A DNA stretch of 64,000 bases from Kibdelosporangium aridum (GTDB lineage Bacteria > Actinomycetota > Actinomycetes > Mycobacteriales > Pseudonocardiaceae), in the NCBI RefSeq assembly GCF_900176515.1, contig NZ_FWXV01000006.1:593422-657421 (forward strand), in the 5' to 3' direction. Positions 17,748 through 25,495 of this stretch are shown piece after piece; positions within the stretch are counted from its first letter, which is position 1, and the number at the start of each line of letters is the position of its first letter. A program made the translations under genes and the position numbers. The notes beneath the pieces were generated by a model. The model worked only from the letters and a program-made list of their open reading frames with translations, did no database searches and was not told the origin of the DNA.

Positions 17748-18493
17748 TGGACCTGAACAGCGATCTCGGCGAAGGCTTCGGCGTATGGAAGCTGGGTGAC
17801 GACGCGGCTTTGCTCGGCGTGGTGACGTCGGCGAACGTGGCGTGCGGCTTCCACGCGGGCGATCCGCGAACCATGCGGTCGGTGTGCGAACTGGCCGCGT
17901 CCCATGGGGTCGCGATCGGCGCGCAAGTGTCCTATCGGGACCTCGCCGGGTTCGGCCGCCGCTTCATCGACATCGATCCCGTTGAGCTGGCGGACGATGT
18001 GCTGTACCAGATCGGTGCGCTGTCCGCGTTCGCCTCGGCTGCGGGCGTGCGCGTGGCGTACGTGAAACCGCACGGCGCCTTGTATAACGCCGTTGTTCAT
18101 CACGCTGAGCAAGCCGCGGCAGTGGTCGCCGGGGTCAAGGCATGGGGCGACATACCTGTTCTCGGCTTGCCTGGGTCCGCGTTCTTGGCGGCAGCGGCGG
18201 AAGCCGGGCTGAGGACCGTTGGCGAGGCGTTTGCCGATCGTGGCTACACGCCGTCCGGGACGCTTGTGTCGCGCCGCGAGCCAGGTGCGTTGCTGACGGA
18301 CACCACCGCCGTTGTCGAGCGGGCTGTCCGGTTGGCCTCGGACCGCCAGATCGTCGCCGTGGACGGGACCGTCATCGACGCTTCGTCGGTCGAGTCCTTG
18401 TGCCTGCATGGCGATACGCCCGGTGCTGTGCAGCACGCCCAAGCCGTCCGTGCCGCGTTGGAGGCGGCCGGGGTCACGCTCGCCGCGTTCTGA
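17747..18493 (+). CDS. pxpA: 5-oxoprolinase subunit A (LamB/YcsF family)
   Basis: A 248-residue PxpA-type protein; with PxpB and PxpC it hydrolyses 5-oxoproline to glutamate using ATP. It opens with the signature DLNSDLGEGFG, then ANVACGFHAGDP, VSYRDLAGFGRR and YVKPHGALYN. The ATG overlaps the CPBP stop (TGATG); a longer reading upstream would lie antisense or out of frame within the protease. pxpB and pxpC, usually adjacent, are not in this window. Confidence 0.92.
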   Translation: MDLNSDLGEGFGVWKLGDDAALLGVVTSANVACGFHAGDPRTMRSVCELAASHGVAIGAQVSYRDLAGFGRRFIDIDPVELADDVLYQIGALSAFASAAGVRVAYVKPHGALYNAVVHHAEQAAAVVAGVKAWGDIPVLGLPGSAFLAAAAEAGLRTVGEAFADRGYTPSGTLVSRREPGALLTDTTAVVERAVRLASDRQIVAVDGTVIDASSVESLCLHGDTPGAVQHAQAVRAALEAAGVTLAAF

Positions 18494-18549
18494 ATCCCGG
18501 TCCAGCCGGGATCTTTGCCCGCCAGTCGTGGGTTCTGCCCACTGGCGGG
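18494..18549. terminator. Two hairpins after pxpA
   Basis: ATCCCGG (18494-18500) pairs with CCGGGAT (18506-18512) directly after the pxpA stop, followed by CTTTG. A second, stronger stem pairs CCCGCCA (18518-18524) with TGGCGGG (18543-18549) and GTGGG (18528-18532) with CCCAC (18538-18542). This arrangement fits transcription termination before the exported-protein gene. Confidence 0.65.
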
Positions 18550-18605
18550 TAGGGATCCGCAGGTCCAAGGGTATGTGGATCACTCGTTTCGCAGAGGAGA
18601 TCCGC

Positions 18606-19340
18606 ATGTCGCTCAACCGACGATCCCTGCTGACCGCGTCCATCGGGGCGTCTGTGCTGCTTTTGCCCGGCGTCGCCGCCGCTGCATCAGAGTTCCCGCC
18701 CGTGCCGGGAATGCTCGGCGACCGTAGAGCCAACGAGATGTGGTACCAGTTCGACGAGGTCGCGTTCTACAACGCCTCGCAGGAGATCCAGGACACGTAC
18801 GCGCGGCTCGCGGCGCATGTCGGCGTGCCGAACTTCGTCGACGGGTTCCGGGACGTCTGGCTCGACCTGAGCGCCAAGCCTGGCTACCCGGGCACCTACG
18901 CCGACTTCGCCCGGCCGGTCCGGCGTGAGCTGCAGACGCTGTCGACACTGCAGTTGACGTCGTTCGACACGTACTACTCGCCCAACAGCACCCGGTTCGC
19001 CGACGCCTTCGGCTGGTTCGGCGAAGGCGTGTTGTTCGACCCGCGCCGGGCCGCTCTGGAGCAGCAGGTCCACACCATGGTCCCGATCACCAACTACCAC
19101 GGCTGGCACGCGTACCTGCGGGCGATGATGCTGCTGGGTATCGACACGGTCCGCTGGGCGCGTATCAACCCGGTGATCGGGTTCGCGTGGGCCGTGCAGG
19201 CCGTCGCCAACCCGAGCGCCAATACGCCCAACCCGTCGTTGCCCGTGGGGACGGTCAGCGCGTTGCGGGCATCATGGTTGCCACGGACGTCAGAACGCCT
19301 GGACCGTGACTTCAAGTCGATGCCCTACCCGGCCGAGTGA
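18606..19340 (+). CDS. Tat-exported protein of unknown function
   Basis: The 244-residue product begins with a twin-arginine signal (NRRSLLTAS, then a hydrophobic stretch and an Ala-rich cleavage region near residue 26). The mature part is rich in aromatic residues (WYQFDEVAFYN, FDTYYSPN, YHGWHAYLRAM) and has no recognised domain. GAGGAG upstream of ATG 18606 supports the start. It is flanked by a terminator upstream and the rpsP promoter region downstream, so it is probably a single-gene unit. Export through Tat suggests folding, or cofactor loading, in the cytoplasm. Confidence 0.75.
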   Translation: MSLNRRSLLTASIGASVLLLPGVAAAASEFPPVPGMLGDRRANEMWYQFDEVAFYNASQEIQDTYARLAAHVGVPNFVDGFRDVWLDLSAKPGYPGTYADFARPVRRELQTLSTLQLTSFDTYYSPNSTRFADAFGWFGEGVLFDPRRAALEQQVHTMVPITNYHGWHAYLRAMMLLGIDTVRWARINPVIGFAWAVQAVANPSANTPNPSLPVGTVSALRASWLPRTSERLDRDFKSMPYPAE

Positions 19341-19522
19341 CTTGAGTCATCAACAGGGGTGATTGTGACCGGGGCGGACTTGTCTGGCAGAATACTTGGC
19401 TGTCCGCTGTGGCTGGACCCTCTCACCACGCCATGGCTGCCATTCGGGCCTCGCCCCCGTGCCCCACGCGGGTCGCGCGAGTTCCACCCGTAGCACCAGA
19501 ACGTCGAGGAGTACCACAACCC

Positions 19523-19972
19523 GTGGCAGTCAAGATCAAGCTGCAGCGTCTCGGAAAGATCCGGTCGCCGTACTACCGCATCATCGTCGCCGACGCGCGC
19601 AGCCGCCGTAGTGGCAAGGCCATCGAGATCATCGGCCGCTACGCGCCCAAGGAAGAGCCAAGCTTCATCGAGGTGAACTCGGAGCGCGCCCAGTACTGGC
19701 TGGGTGTCGGCGCGCAGCCGACCGAGCCGGTGCAGCACCTGTTCGAGATCACCGGCGACTGGCAGAAGTTCAAGGGCCTGCCGGGCACCGAGGGCACGCT
19801 GAAGGTCAAGGAGGCCAAGCCGGACAAGGCGGAGCTGTTCGCCGCCGCGCTGGCCGCCGCCGGCGAGGAGCCGGTGACCGAGGCGACCACGCCGAAGCGC
19901 AAGAGCAGCAAGAAGGCCGACGCCAAGGCTGACGAGGCCAAGGCGGATGAGGGCGCCAAGGAAGACGCGTGA
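19523..19972 (+). CDS. rpsP: 30S ribosomal protein S16
   Basis: Primary 16S rRNA-binding protein of the small subunit. The core (VKIKLQRLGKIRSPYYRI, DARSRRSGKAIEIIGRY) is classical S16. The protein is 149 residues because of the Lys/Ala/Glu-rich C-terminal extension usual in actinobacteria. GTG 19523 is chosen from alignment of the conserved N-terminus and a GAGGAG site upstream; the upstream open frame is not S16-like. It heads the rpsP-khpA-rimM-trmD operon. Confidence 0.96.
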   Translation: MAVKIKLQRLGKIRSPYYRIIVADARSRRSGKAIEIIGRYAPKEEPSFIEVNSERAQYWLGVGAQPTEPVQHLFEITGDWQKFKGLPGTEGTLKVKEAKPDKAELFAAALAAAGEEPVTEATTPKRKSSKKADAKADEAKADEGAKEDA

Positions 19973-20208
19973 GCTTCCTCGCGGACTCGCTCGAGCACCT
20001 GGTGCGCGGGATCGTCGACCACCCGGACGAGGTCCGGGTGGAGCTGGTCACCACGCGCCGGGGCCGCACTCTCGAGGTCCACGTCCACCCCGATGATCTG
20101 GGCAAGGTGATCGGCAGGGGCGGGCGTACCGCCACTGCCCTGCGCACGGTCATGGCCGGGATCGGTGGCCGGGGTGTCCGCGTGGACGTGGTGGATACCG
20201 ACCACTAG
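19969..20208 (+). CDS. khpA: KH-domain RNA-binding protein KhpA
   Basis: A 79-residue protein consisting of one KH fold with the GxxG loop VIGRGGRTATALRTV. Small KH proteins at this position are called KhpA; they bind RNA with KhpB and affect cell division and sRNA biology in other Gram-positives. The GTG start overlaps the rpsP stop, so they are co-translated. Confidence 0.92.
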   Translation: MSFLADSLEHLVRGIVDHPDEVRVELVTTRRGRTLEVHVHPDDLGKVIGRGGRTATALRTVMAGIGGRGVRVDVVDTDH

Positions 20209-20213
20209 CGCCC

Positions 20214-20723
20214 ATGGATGTCGTCGTCGGCCGCGTGGCCAAGGCGCACGGAATTCGCGGTGAACTCGCCGTGGACGTGCGCACAGACTCGCCCGAGCAG
20301 CGTTTCGCTCCTGGCGCGGTCGTGGCCGCGCGGCTGCGCGACGGTACATCTCGGCCTTTGACGCTCTCCGCTGTGCGAGCACACGGTGAGCGTCTCCTCG
20401 TCTTTTTCGACGAGGTCCCTGACCGGACCGCCGCCGAGTCACTCCGTGGGGCTTTGCTCCTCGCGGACACCGACGCACTGCCGCCGACCGACGACCCCGA
20501 CGAGTTCTACGACCACGAACTCGAAGGGCTCGCCGCCGTGCTTGCTGATGGGTCCCCGGTGGGAACCGTCCGCGAAGTGGTGCACAGCCCGGCAGGCGAG
20601 CTGCTCGCCCTGGACGTGGCCGGACGCGAAGTCCTGGTTCCGTTCGTGCGGGAAATCGTGCCCGAGGTGGACATCGCCGGGCGCCGAGTGGTGCTGGACC
20701 CGCCAGAGGGTCTGCTGGACTGA
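20214..20723 (+). CDS. rimM: Ribosome maturation factor RimM
   Basis: Assists 16S rRNA processing and S19 assembly in the 30S head. The 169-residue protein has the N-terminal RimM barrel (VVGRVAKAHGIRGELAV) and the C-terminal PRC-barrel (YDHELEGLAAV, VPFVREIVPEVDIAGRRV). It lies 5 bp after khpA and 3 bp before trmD, the standard arrangement. Confidence 0.96.
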   Translation: MDVVVGRVAKAHGIRGELAVDVRTDSPEQRFAPGAVVAARLRDGTSRPLTLSAVRAHGERLLVFFDEVPDRTAAESLRGALLLADTDALPPTDDPDEFYDHELEGLAAVLADGSPVGTVREVVHSPAGELLALDVAGREVLVPFVREIVPEVDIAGRRVVLDPPEGLLD

Positions 20724-20726
20724 ACC

Positions 20727-21488
20727 ATGCGCATCGACGTCGTCACCATCTTCCCCGAGTACCTGACGCCCCTGCGTGCGGCCTTGCTCGGCAAAGCCAT
20801 CGACCGTGGCCTGCTGGATGTCCGCGTCCACGACCTACGCGACTGGACCCACGACGTCCACAAAGCGGTCGACGACAGCCCATACGGCGGCGGCCCAGGC
20901 ATGGTCATGAAACCCCAGGTATGGGGCGACGCCCTGGACTCCGTATGCACGGGAGACACGCCCCGGTTGGTCGTCCCAACGCCCGCGGGCAAACCGTTCA
21001 CCCAAGCAATGGCCCGCGCATACGCCACGGAGTCACGCCTGGTCTTCGCATGCGGCCGCTATGAGGGCATCGACCAACGCGTGATCGACGACGCAGCCCG
21101 CAGAATGCCCGTCGACGAGGTCTCCATCGGCGACTACGTGCTCGTCGGCGGAGAAGTCGCCGTCATGGTGATGGTCGAGGCCGTCGCCAGGCTGTTGCCC
21201 GGCGTCCTCGGCAACCCGGCATCGGCGGAGCAGGACTCGTTCTCCGACGGCCTGCTCGAGGGCCCGAGCTACACCCGCCCCGAGGTCTGGCGCGAGTTCG
21301 CGGTCCCGGACGTCCTGCGCTCCGGCAACCACGCCGCGATCAACCGCTGGCGCCGCGACCGAGCGCTGGAACGAACCTTCCAACGCCGCCCTGACCTGCT
21401 CGAACGCCTCCCCGAGGACGCGCTGGACAAGCACGACCGCGCCCTGCTCGAGCAGCTGCGCACGGGGGCGATTTCGCCCCCGGCATGA
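20727..21488 (+). CDS. trmD: tRNA (guanine37-N1)-methyltransferase
   Basis: Makes m1G37 in tRNAs to prevent frameshifting, with SAM bound in a trefoil knot. At 253 residues it is of normal length. Conserved parts are MRIDVVTIFPEY, DDSPYGGGPGMVM, ACGRYEGIDQRVID and SIGDYVLVGGEVA. Its codon choice is slightly more A-rich than its neighbours. It is followed by a 145-bp gap holding the rplS leader. Confidence 0.96.
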   Translation: MRIDVVTIFPEYLTPLRAALLGKAIDRGLLDVRVHDLRDWTHDVHKAVDDSPYGGGPGMVMKPQVWGDALDSVCTGDTPRLVVPTPAGKPFTQAMARAYATESRLVFACGRYEGIDQRVIDDAARRMPVDEVSIGDYVLVGGEVAVMVMVEAVARLLPGVLGNPASAEQDSFSDGLLEGPSYTRPEVWREFAVPDVLRSGNHAAINRWRRDRALERTFQRRPDLLERLPEDALDKHDRALLEQLRTGAISPPA

Positions 21489-21633
21489 CGACCTGTCATA
21501 CTTGCTCGGTTGCTGCTGTCGGGCCCTGTTTCCGACGCGCGCCAGAAAGCCCTCTCCCAGGTTGGCTCAAGGTTGTTCTCATGCCTGCCGGGAGACACGA
21601 AGAACACACCCGATGACGAGGACGGACACACCG

Positions 21634-21993
21634 ATGAACACCCTGGATGCACTGGACGCCCAGTCGCTGCGTTCCGACATCCCGGACTTCCGGCCGGGCG
21701 ACACCCTCAAGGTCCAGGTCCGCGTCATCGAGGGCCAGCGCGAGCGGACCCAGGAGTTCCAGGGCGTCGTGATCCGTCGCCAGGGCGGTGGCATTCGCGA
21801 GACCTTCACCGTTCGCAAGATCTCCTACGGCGTCGGCGTCGAGCGCACCTTCCCGGTGCATTCCCCGAACGTCGCCAAGATCGAGGTCGCCAAGCGCGGT
21901 GATGTGCGCCGGGCGAAGCTCTACTACCTGCGCGAACTGCGTGGCAAGGCCGCCAAGATCAAGGAGAAGCGCGAAACCCCTTCGGGCGCGTGA
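21634..21993 (+). CDS. rplS: 50S ribosomal protein L19
   Basis: Large-subunit protein near the 30S interface. The 119-residue sequence from ATG 21634 opens MNTLDALDAQSLRSDIPDF, as in actinobacterial L19, and contains RPGDTLKVQVRVIEG and RQGGGIRETFTVRK. An in-frame ATG at 21613 would add seven residues, but a GAGGA site about 12 bases before 21634 favours the shorter form. Confidence 0.95.
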   Translation: MNTLDALDAQSLRSDIPDFRPGDTLKVQVRVIEGQRERTQEFQGVVIRRQGGGIRETFTVRKISYGVGVERTFPVHSPNVAKIEVAKRGDVRRAKLYYLRELRGKAAKIKEKRETPSGA

Positions 21994-22026
21994 CGCGACC
22001 GGCGCCTTCTGCCGTAACCTGGCGAC

Positions 22027-23007
22027 GTGGTTAATCCCGTGCACCCCAACGCACCCGAGGATGATCCGGAACGTCCGGAAGAAGTCACCGGTCCGCTGGA
22101 ATCCCAAAAGTCCGAAGCGCGTGAGCCCGGTATTTACGAGTCTCGGCGCGGACGCCCGGCGGACAGCGATGAGTCGGAATCAGGCAAAAAGCCCAAAAAG
22201 AAGAAAATGTCTTTTTGGAAAGAGCTGCCGATCCTCATCGTCGTGGCTCTTGTCCTGGTCTTCCTGATCCAGCAGTTCCTCGCGCGGGTGTACGTCATCC
22301 CATCGGGCTCGATGGAGGAGACGCTGCACGGGTGCCCTGGCTGTCAAGGTGACCGGATCCTGGTCGAGAAGGTCACCTATTACTTCACCGATCCGGCGCC
22401 TGGCGATGTCGTCGTCTTCAAGGGCCCGGGTCCGTGGGTGCAGAACGAATTCACCGGCGAGCGCTCAGAGAACGCGTTTGTGCGTTTTCTCGAGCAGCTC
22501 GGTTCGGTGATCGGGCTCGCTCCGCCGGACGAGAAGGACTTCGTCAAGCGCGTCATCGCGGTTGGCGGACAGACCGTCCGCGGTGACGCCGACGGCAGGG
22601 TCTACGTCGACGACAAGCCTCTCAACGAGCCGTACGTGTACTGGGAAGGCGGCGCGCCCAACGGCGACCAGCAGTTCGAGCCGGTGACAGTTCCGCCGGG
22701 CACGCTGTGGGTCATGGGCGACAACCGCAACAACTCGTCCGACTCGCGCAAGCAGGGCAACACCCGGCTCGAGGGCGTCGTGCCCGTCTCCGACGTGATC
22801 GGCAAGGCACAGGTGATCGTGCTTCCGCCGAACCGCTGGGGCGGCATCTCCGACCCGAACCCGCAGGCGCTGGCTTGGGCTCCGGCGTGGCAGCAGGGCA
22901 TCCCGCTCGGTGTGGGGGTGCTGCTGGCGTTCCCGGTGTGGCGGGCTTCCCGACGGGTTGGCCTGGCCGTTTCGCGTTCGTTCAAGGGTTCCTCCGAGCG
23001 GGAGTAG
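22027..23007 (+). CDS. lepB: Signal peptidase I
   Basis: Membrane serine protease that removes Sec and Tat signal peptides. The 326-residue protein has an acidic, charged N-terminal cytoplasmic region (to about residue 65), one transmembrane helix (ELPILIVVALVLVFLIQQFL), the catalytic Ser in VIPSGSMEETL and the catalytic Lys in FVKRVIAVGG, the MGDNRNNSSDSR box, and a second hydrophobic segment near the C-terminus (GVGVLLAFPVW). It lies between rplS and rnhB as in mycobacteria. Confidence 0.95.
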   Translation: MVNPVHPNAPEDDPERPEEVTGPLESQKSEAREPGIYESRRGRPADSDESESGKKPKKKKMSFWKELPILIVVALVLVFLIQQFLARVYVIPSGSMEETLHGCPGCQGDRILVEKVTYYFTDPAPGDVVVFKGPGPWVQNEFTGERSENAFVRFLEQLGSVIGLAPPDEKDFVKRVIAVGGQTVRGDADGRVYVDDKPLNEPYVYWEGGAPNGDQQFEPVTVPPGTLWVMGDNRNNSSDSRKQGNTRLEGVVPVSDVIGKAQVIVLPPNRWGGISDPNPQALAWAPAWQQGIPLGVGVLLAFPVWRASRRVGLAVSRSFKGSSERE

Positions 23008-23011
23008 CCCA

Positions 23012-23794
23012 GTGCCGGTCACCATGAGCCTGCGCCCGCCGCGCGTTCCGATCCGGCGTGACGCCGGGACCTGGGCGCTGCAGGGTGCATTGGAACGTCG
23101 CGGTCTGGGACCGGTCGTCGGTGTCGACGAAGCCGGCCGTGGTGCTTGCGCGGGGCCGCTCGTGGTGGCTTCGTGCATGCTGAAGCCCGGTGACGCGGCG
23201 AAGTTCGAGGACCTCACCGACTCGAAGCTGATGACCCCGGCCGCACGCGACCGGATGTACGACATCGTGCGTAAGCGTGCGCTGGACTACGCGGTTGTCG
23301 TGATTCCACCCGATGAGGTGGATTCTCGTGGCGTGGGCTACGCGAATCTGGAAGGCATGCGCCGGGCCGTGGCGTGGCTGAAGGTGCAGCCGGGATACGT
23401 GCTCACCGACGGTTTCCGCGTGTCAGGGTTCACCGCGCCGAGCATGGCGGTGATCAAGGGCGACCTGGCTGTGGCGTGTATCGCAGCCGCGTCCGTGCTC
23501 GCCAAGGTGACCAGGGACCGGATAATGGGTGAGTTGCACGAGGAGCTACCGGTCTACGGGTTCGACGAGCACAAGGGCTACATCACCGGCCGGCACCACG
23601 CCGCGCTCGGTGAGCACGGTCCGAGTGCCGTGCACCGGTGGTCGTACTCGAACGTGGCGTCTGCGGGCCTCAAGCACGGCCTGCGCCCGCCGCGCCGGGT
23701 GGCGCTGAGTGTGGCGGCGGCTGACGTGGTTCACAATGGGGGCTCCCCTCGGCAAGAGGCGGAATCAGAGCGAGGAGGAGCTCGGGTCGGATGA
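23012..23794 (+). CDS. rnhB: Ribonuclease HII
   Basis: Cleaves RNA in RNA-DNA hybrids and single ribonucleotides in DNA. The active-site acidic residues are in GVDEAGRGACAG (Asp, Glu), LTDSKLM and VLTDGFR. GTG 23012 follows GGGAG by seven bases; ATG 23024 is a possible alternative. The 260-residue protein is followed with an ATGA overlap by the DUF2469 gene. Confidence 0.95.
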   Translation: MPVTMSLRPPRVPIRRDAGTWALQGALERRGLGPVVGVDEAGRGACAGPLVVASCMLKPGDAAKFEDLTDSKLMTPAARDRMYDIVRKRALDYAVVVIPPDEVDSRGVGYANLEGMRRAVAWLKVQPGYVLTDGFRVSGFTAPSMAVIKGDLAVACIAAASVLAKVTRDRIMGELHEELPVYGFDEHKGYITGRHHAALGEHGPSAVHRWSYSNVASAGLKHGLRPPRRVALSVAAADVVHNGGSPRQEAESERGGARVG

Positions 23795-24111
23795 GTGCGG
23801 AGGATCTCGAGAAGTACGAGACCGAGATGGAGCTGCAGCTCTACCGGGAGTACCGCGACATCGTCGGCCAGTTCTCCTACGTGGTGGAGACGGAGCGGCG
23901 GTTCTATCTGGCCAACTCGGTCGACGTGCAGATCAGGGACGCGGACGGCGAGGTGTACTTCGAAGTACGCATGTCCGACGCCTGGGTCTGGGACATGTAC
24001 CGGCCCGCTCGGTTCGTCAAGAACGTCCGGGTGATCACATTCAAGGACGTGAACGTCGAAGAGCTGGACAAGCCGGAACTGCGGCTGCCTGACGAAGGCC
24101 TGGGTTCCTAG
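23791..24111 (+). CDS. DUF2469 family protein
   Basis: A 106-residue conserved actinobacterial protein always found after rnhB. It is acidic at the start (SAEDLEKYETEMELQLYREY) and contains YVVETERRFYLAN and RPARFVKNVRV. There are no known catalytic motifs. Family function is unknown; conserved placement in the rplS-lepB-rnhB operon hints at a housekeeping role. Its stop overlaps the convergent hydrolase gene by 4 bp (CTAG). Confidence 0.93.
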   Translation: MSAEDLEKYETEMELQLYREYRDIVGQFSYVVETERRFYLANSVDVQIRDADGEVYFEVRMSDAWVWDMYRPARFVKNVRVITFKDVNVEELDKPELRLPDEGLGS

Positions 24112-24869
24112 CCGAGCAGGTGGGCCCGGAGCAGGTCGTTGAACTCAACCGGGCGCTCGATGTTGGCCAGGTGAGCCGCGCCCTCCAGGACGGCGAGCCT
24201 GCTGCGAGGGATGGCCGCGGCGATGTCCCGCAGGTGCTCTGGCGGCGTTGCTGGATCCTCGGAGCCCGCGATGACCAGCGTCGGCGTCGGGATCTCCGCG
24301 AGCTCGCCGGCGAAGTCCCATGACCCCAGAGCGGAACAGCAACTGATGTAGCCGTCAGCGGGCGTGTTGGCGACCATGGCGCGGATGGCGGCGCGCTGCT
24401 GTGGGTCGTCGAAGTCCTTGCTGAGCCAGCGGCCGAGCGAAAAGTCCGCCAACCATTCGGTGCCCTTCGTACGCACGTTCTCAGCGCGCTCAGCCCACGC
24501 CTCAGGCGGCGCGAAAGACGACGACGTACAAGCGAGCACAAGCTGATCGAGCCGATGCGGGTGGTAGCGCCCAAGCCACTGCCCAACGGCCCCGCCGAGC
24601 GACAGACCACAGAAGTGGGCCTTCTCGATCTCCAACTGATCGAGAAGAGCGAGGACATCGCCGGCTAAGTCAGCGATCGTGTACGGACCCGCCGGGACAG
24701 GCGACTTGCCGTGTCCACGATGGTCATAACTGATCACCCGGTACTCATCGGAGAGCGCGGCGCGCTGCGGCAGCCACATGTCGAGATTGCTGCCCACCGA
24801 GCCGGAAAGGATGAGGACGGGCGCGTCCTGCGGGCCTTCGATCGTCCGATGCACCTCGACGGGCTTCAC
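24108..24869 (-). CDS. Alpha/beta hydrolase, 3-oxoadipate enol-lactonase-like
   Basis: A 253-residue alpha/beta-hydrolase. The nucleophile elbow is GLSLGG (FCGLSLGGAVGQW), the acid residue is probably Asp in VIAGSEDPATP, and the His is in LEGAAHLANIERP. The sequence is close in style to PcaD, which hydrolyses 3-oxoadipate enol-lactone in the beta-ketoadipate pathway. No other pca genes are nearby, so the substrate is uncertain. GTG 24869 follows GGGAGCTCA and is preferred to longer readings. Confidence 0.8.
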   Translation of the reverse strand: MKPVEVHRTIEGPQDAPVLILSGSVGSNLDMWLPQRAALSDEYRVISYDHRGHGKSPVPAGPYTIADLAGDVLALLDQLEIEKAHFCGLSLGGAVGQWLGRYHPHRLDQLVLACTSSSFAPPEAWAERAENVRTKGTEWLADFSLGRWLSKDFDDPQQRAAIRAMVANTPADGYISCCSALGSWDFAGELAEIPTPTLVIAGSEDPATPPEHLRDIAAAIPRSRLAVLEGAAHLANIERPVEFNDLLRAHLLG

Positions 24870-25026
24870 TGAGCTCCCTTCTCCGCGCGCTCGCCTTGTC
24901 CGGGCCGCTAACACACTAGTGGCATCCCGCTTGCCGAGACACCCGCCAATCGAGCGCCTACCACACACAGGCGACAAAACCTCGCCCCCAAGATCGCAAA
25001 TCCGCGAACGATCCACAACCAACCAC

Positions 25027-25035
25027 TTATCCACA
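25027..25035 (+). promoter_or_regulatory. Perfect DnaA box upstream of yraN
   Basis: TTATCCACA at 25027-25035 matches the DnaA 9-mer exactly. It lies 80 bp before yraN in a C- and A-rich spacer (24870-25114) with no other recognised feature. Confidence 0.5.
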
Positions 25036-25114
25036 GCCCCATCCCCACCCTCTGGCCCCAAACCCACCCCACAGGAAAGCTGGAATCACCACCAGCCGAC
25101 CACAGGGGACAACG

Positions 25115-25495
25115 ATGAAGACCACGGCACCGAAAATGCCCAACCCACACCATGAACTGGGTCGCAAGGGCGAAGACCTGGCGGTGGCTTACCTGACCCA
25201 CCAAGGCCTGGTCCTGTTGGACCGCAACTGGCGCTGCAAAGAAGGCGAACTCGACCTCATCTTCACCGACGGCTCGATGGTGGTCGTCTGCGAGGTCAAA
25301 ACCCGTGCAGGCACAGGCTTCGGCGATCCCGAGGACGCGGTCGACGACCGCAAAGCCAGACGCATCCGCCGCCTCACCCACATCTGGCTGTCCACGTTCC
25401 GCATTCCGTGGTGCGAACTTCGCTTCGACATCCTCGCCATCACCTGGCCACCCCACGGCAAACCCCGCATCAACCACCTCAAGGACGCCTTCTGA
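25115..25495 (+). CDS. yraN: YraN family (UPF0102) putative endonuclease
   Basis: A 126-residue restriction-endonuclease-fold protein. Visible family motifs are GRKGEDLAVAYL, RNWRCKEGELDLI and the catalytic-like VVCEVKTRAGTGFGDPEDAV (E-x-K). The family commonly precedes yifB and dprA and is assumed to act in DNA processing, but no activity is established. The stop overlaps the yifB ATG (TGATG). Confidence 0.92.
   Translation: MKTTAPKMPNPHHELGRKGEDLAVAYLTHQGLVLLDRNWRCKEGELDLIFTDGSMVVVCEVKTRAGTGFGDPEDAVDDRKARRIRRLTHIWLSTFRIPWCELRFDILAITWPPHGKPRINHLKDAF

Noticed and set aside
17048..18733. 561-codon minus-strand frame under the CPBP and pxpA genes
   Set aside because: Opposite strand carries two clear families; no motif in the shadow.
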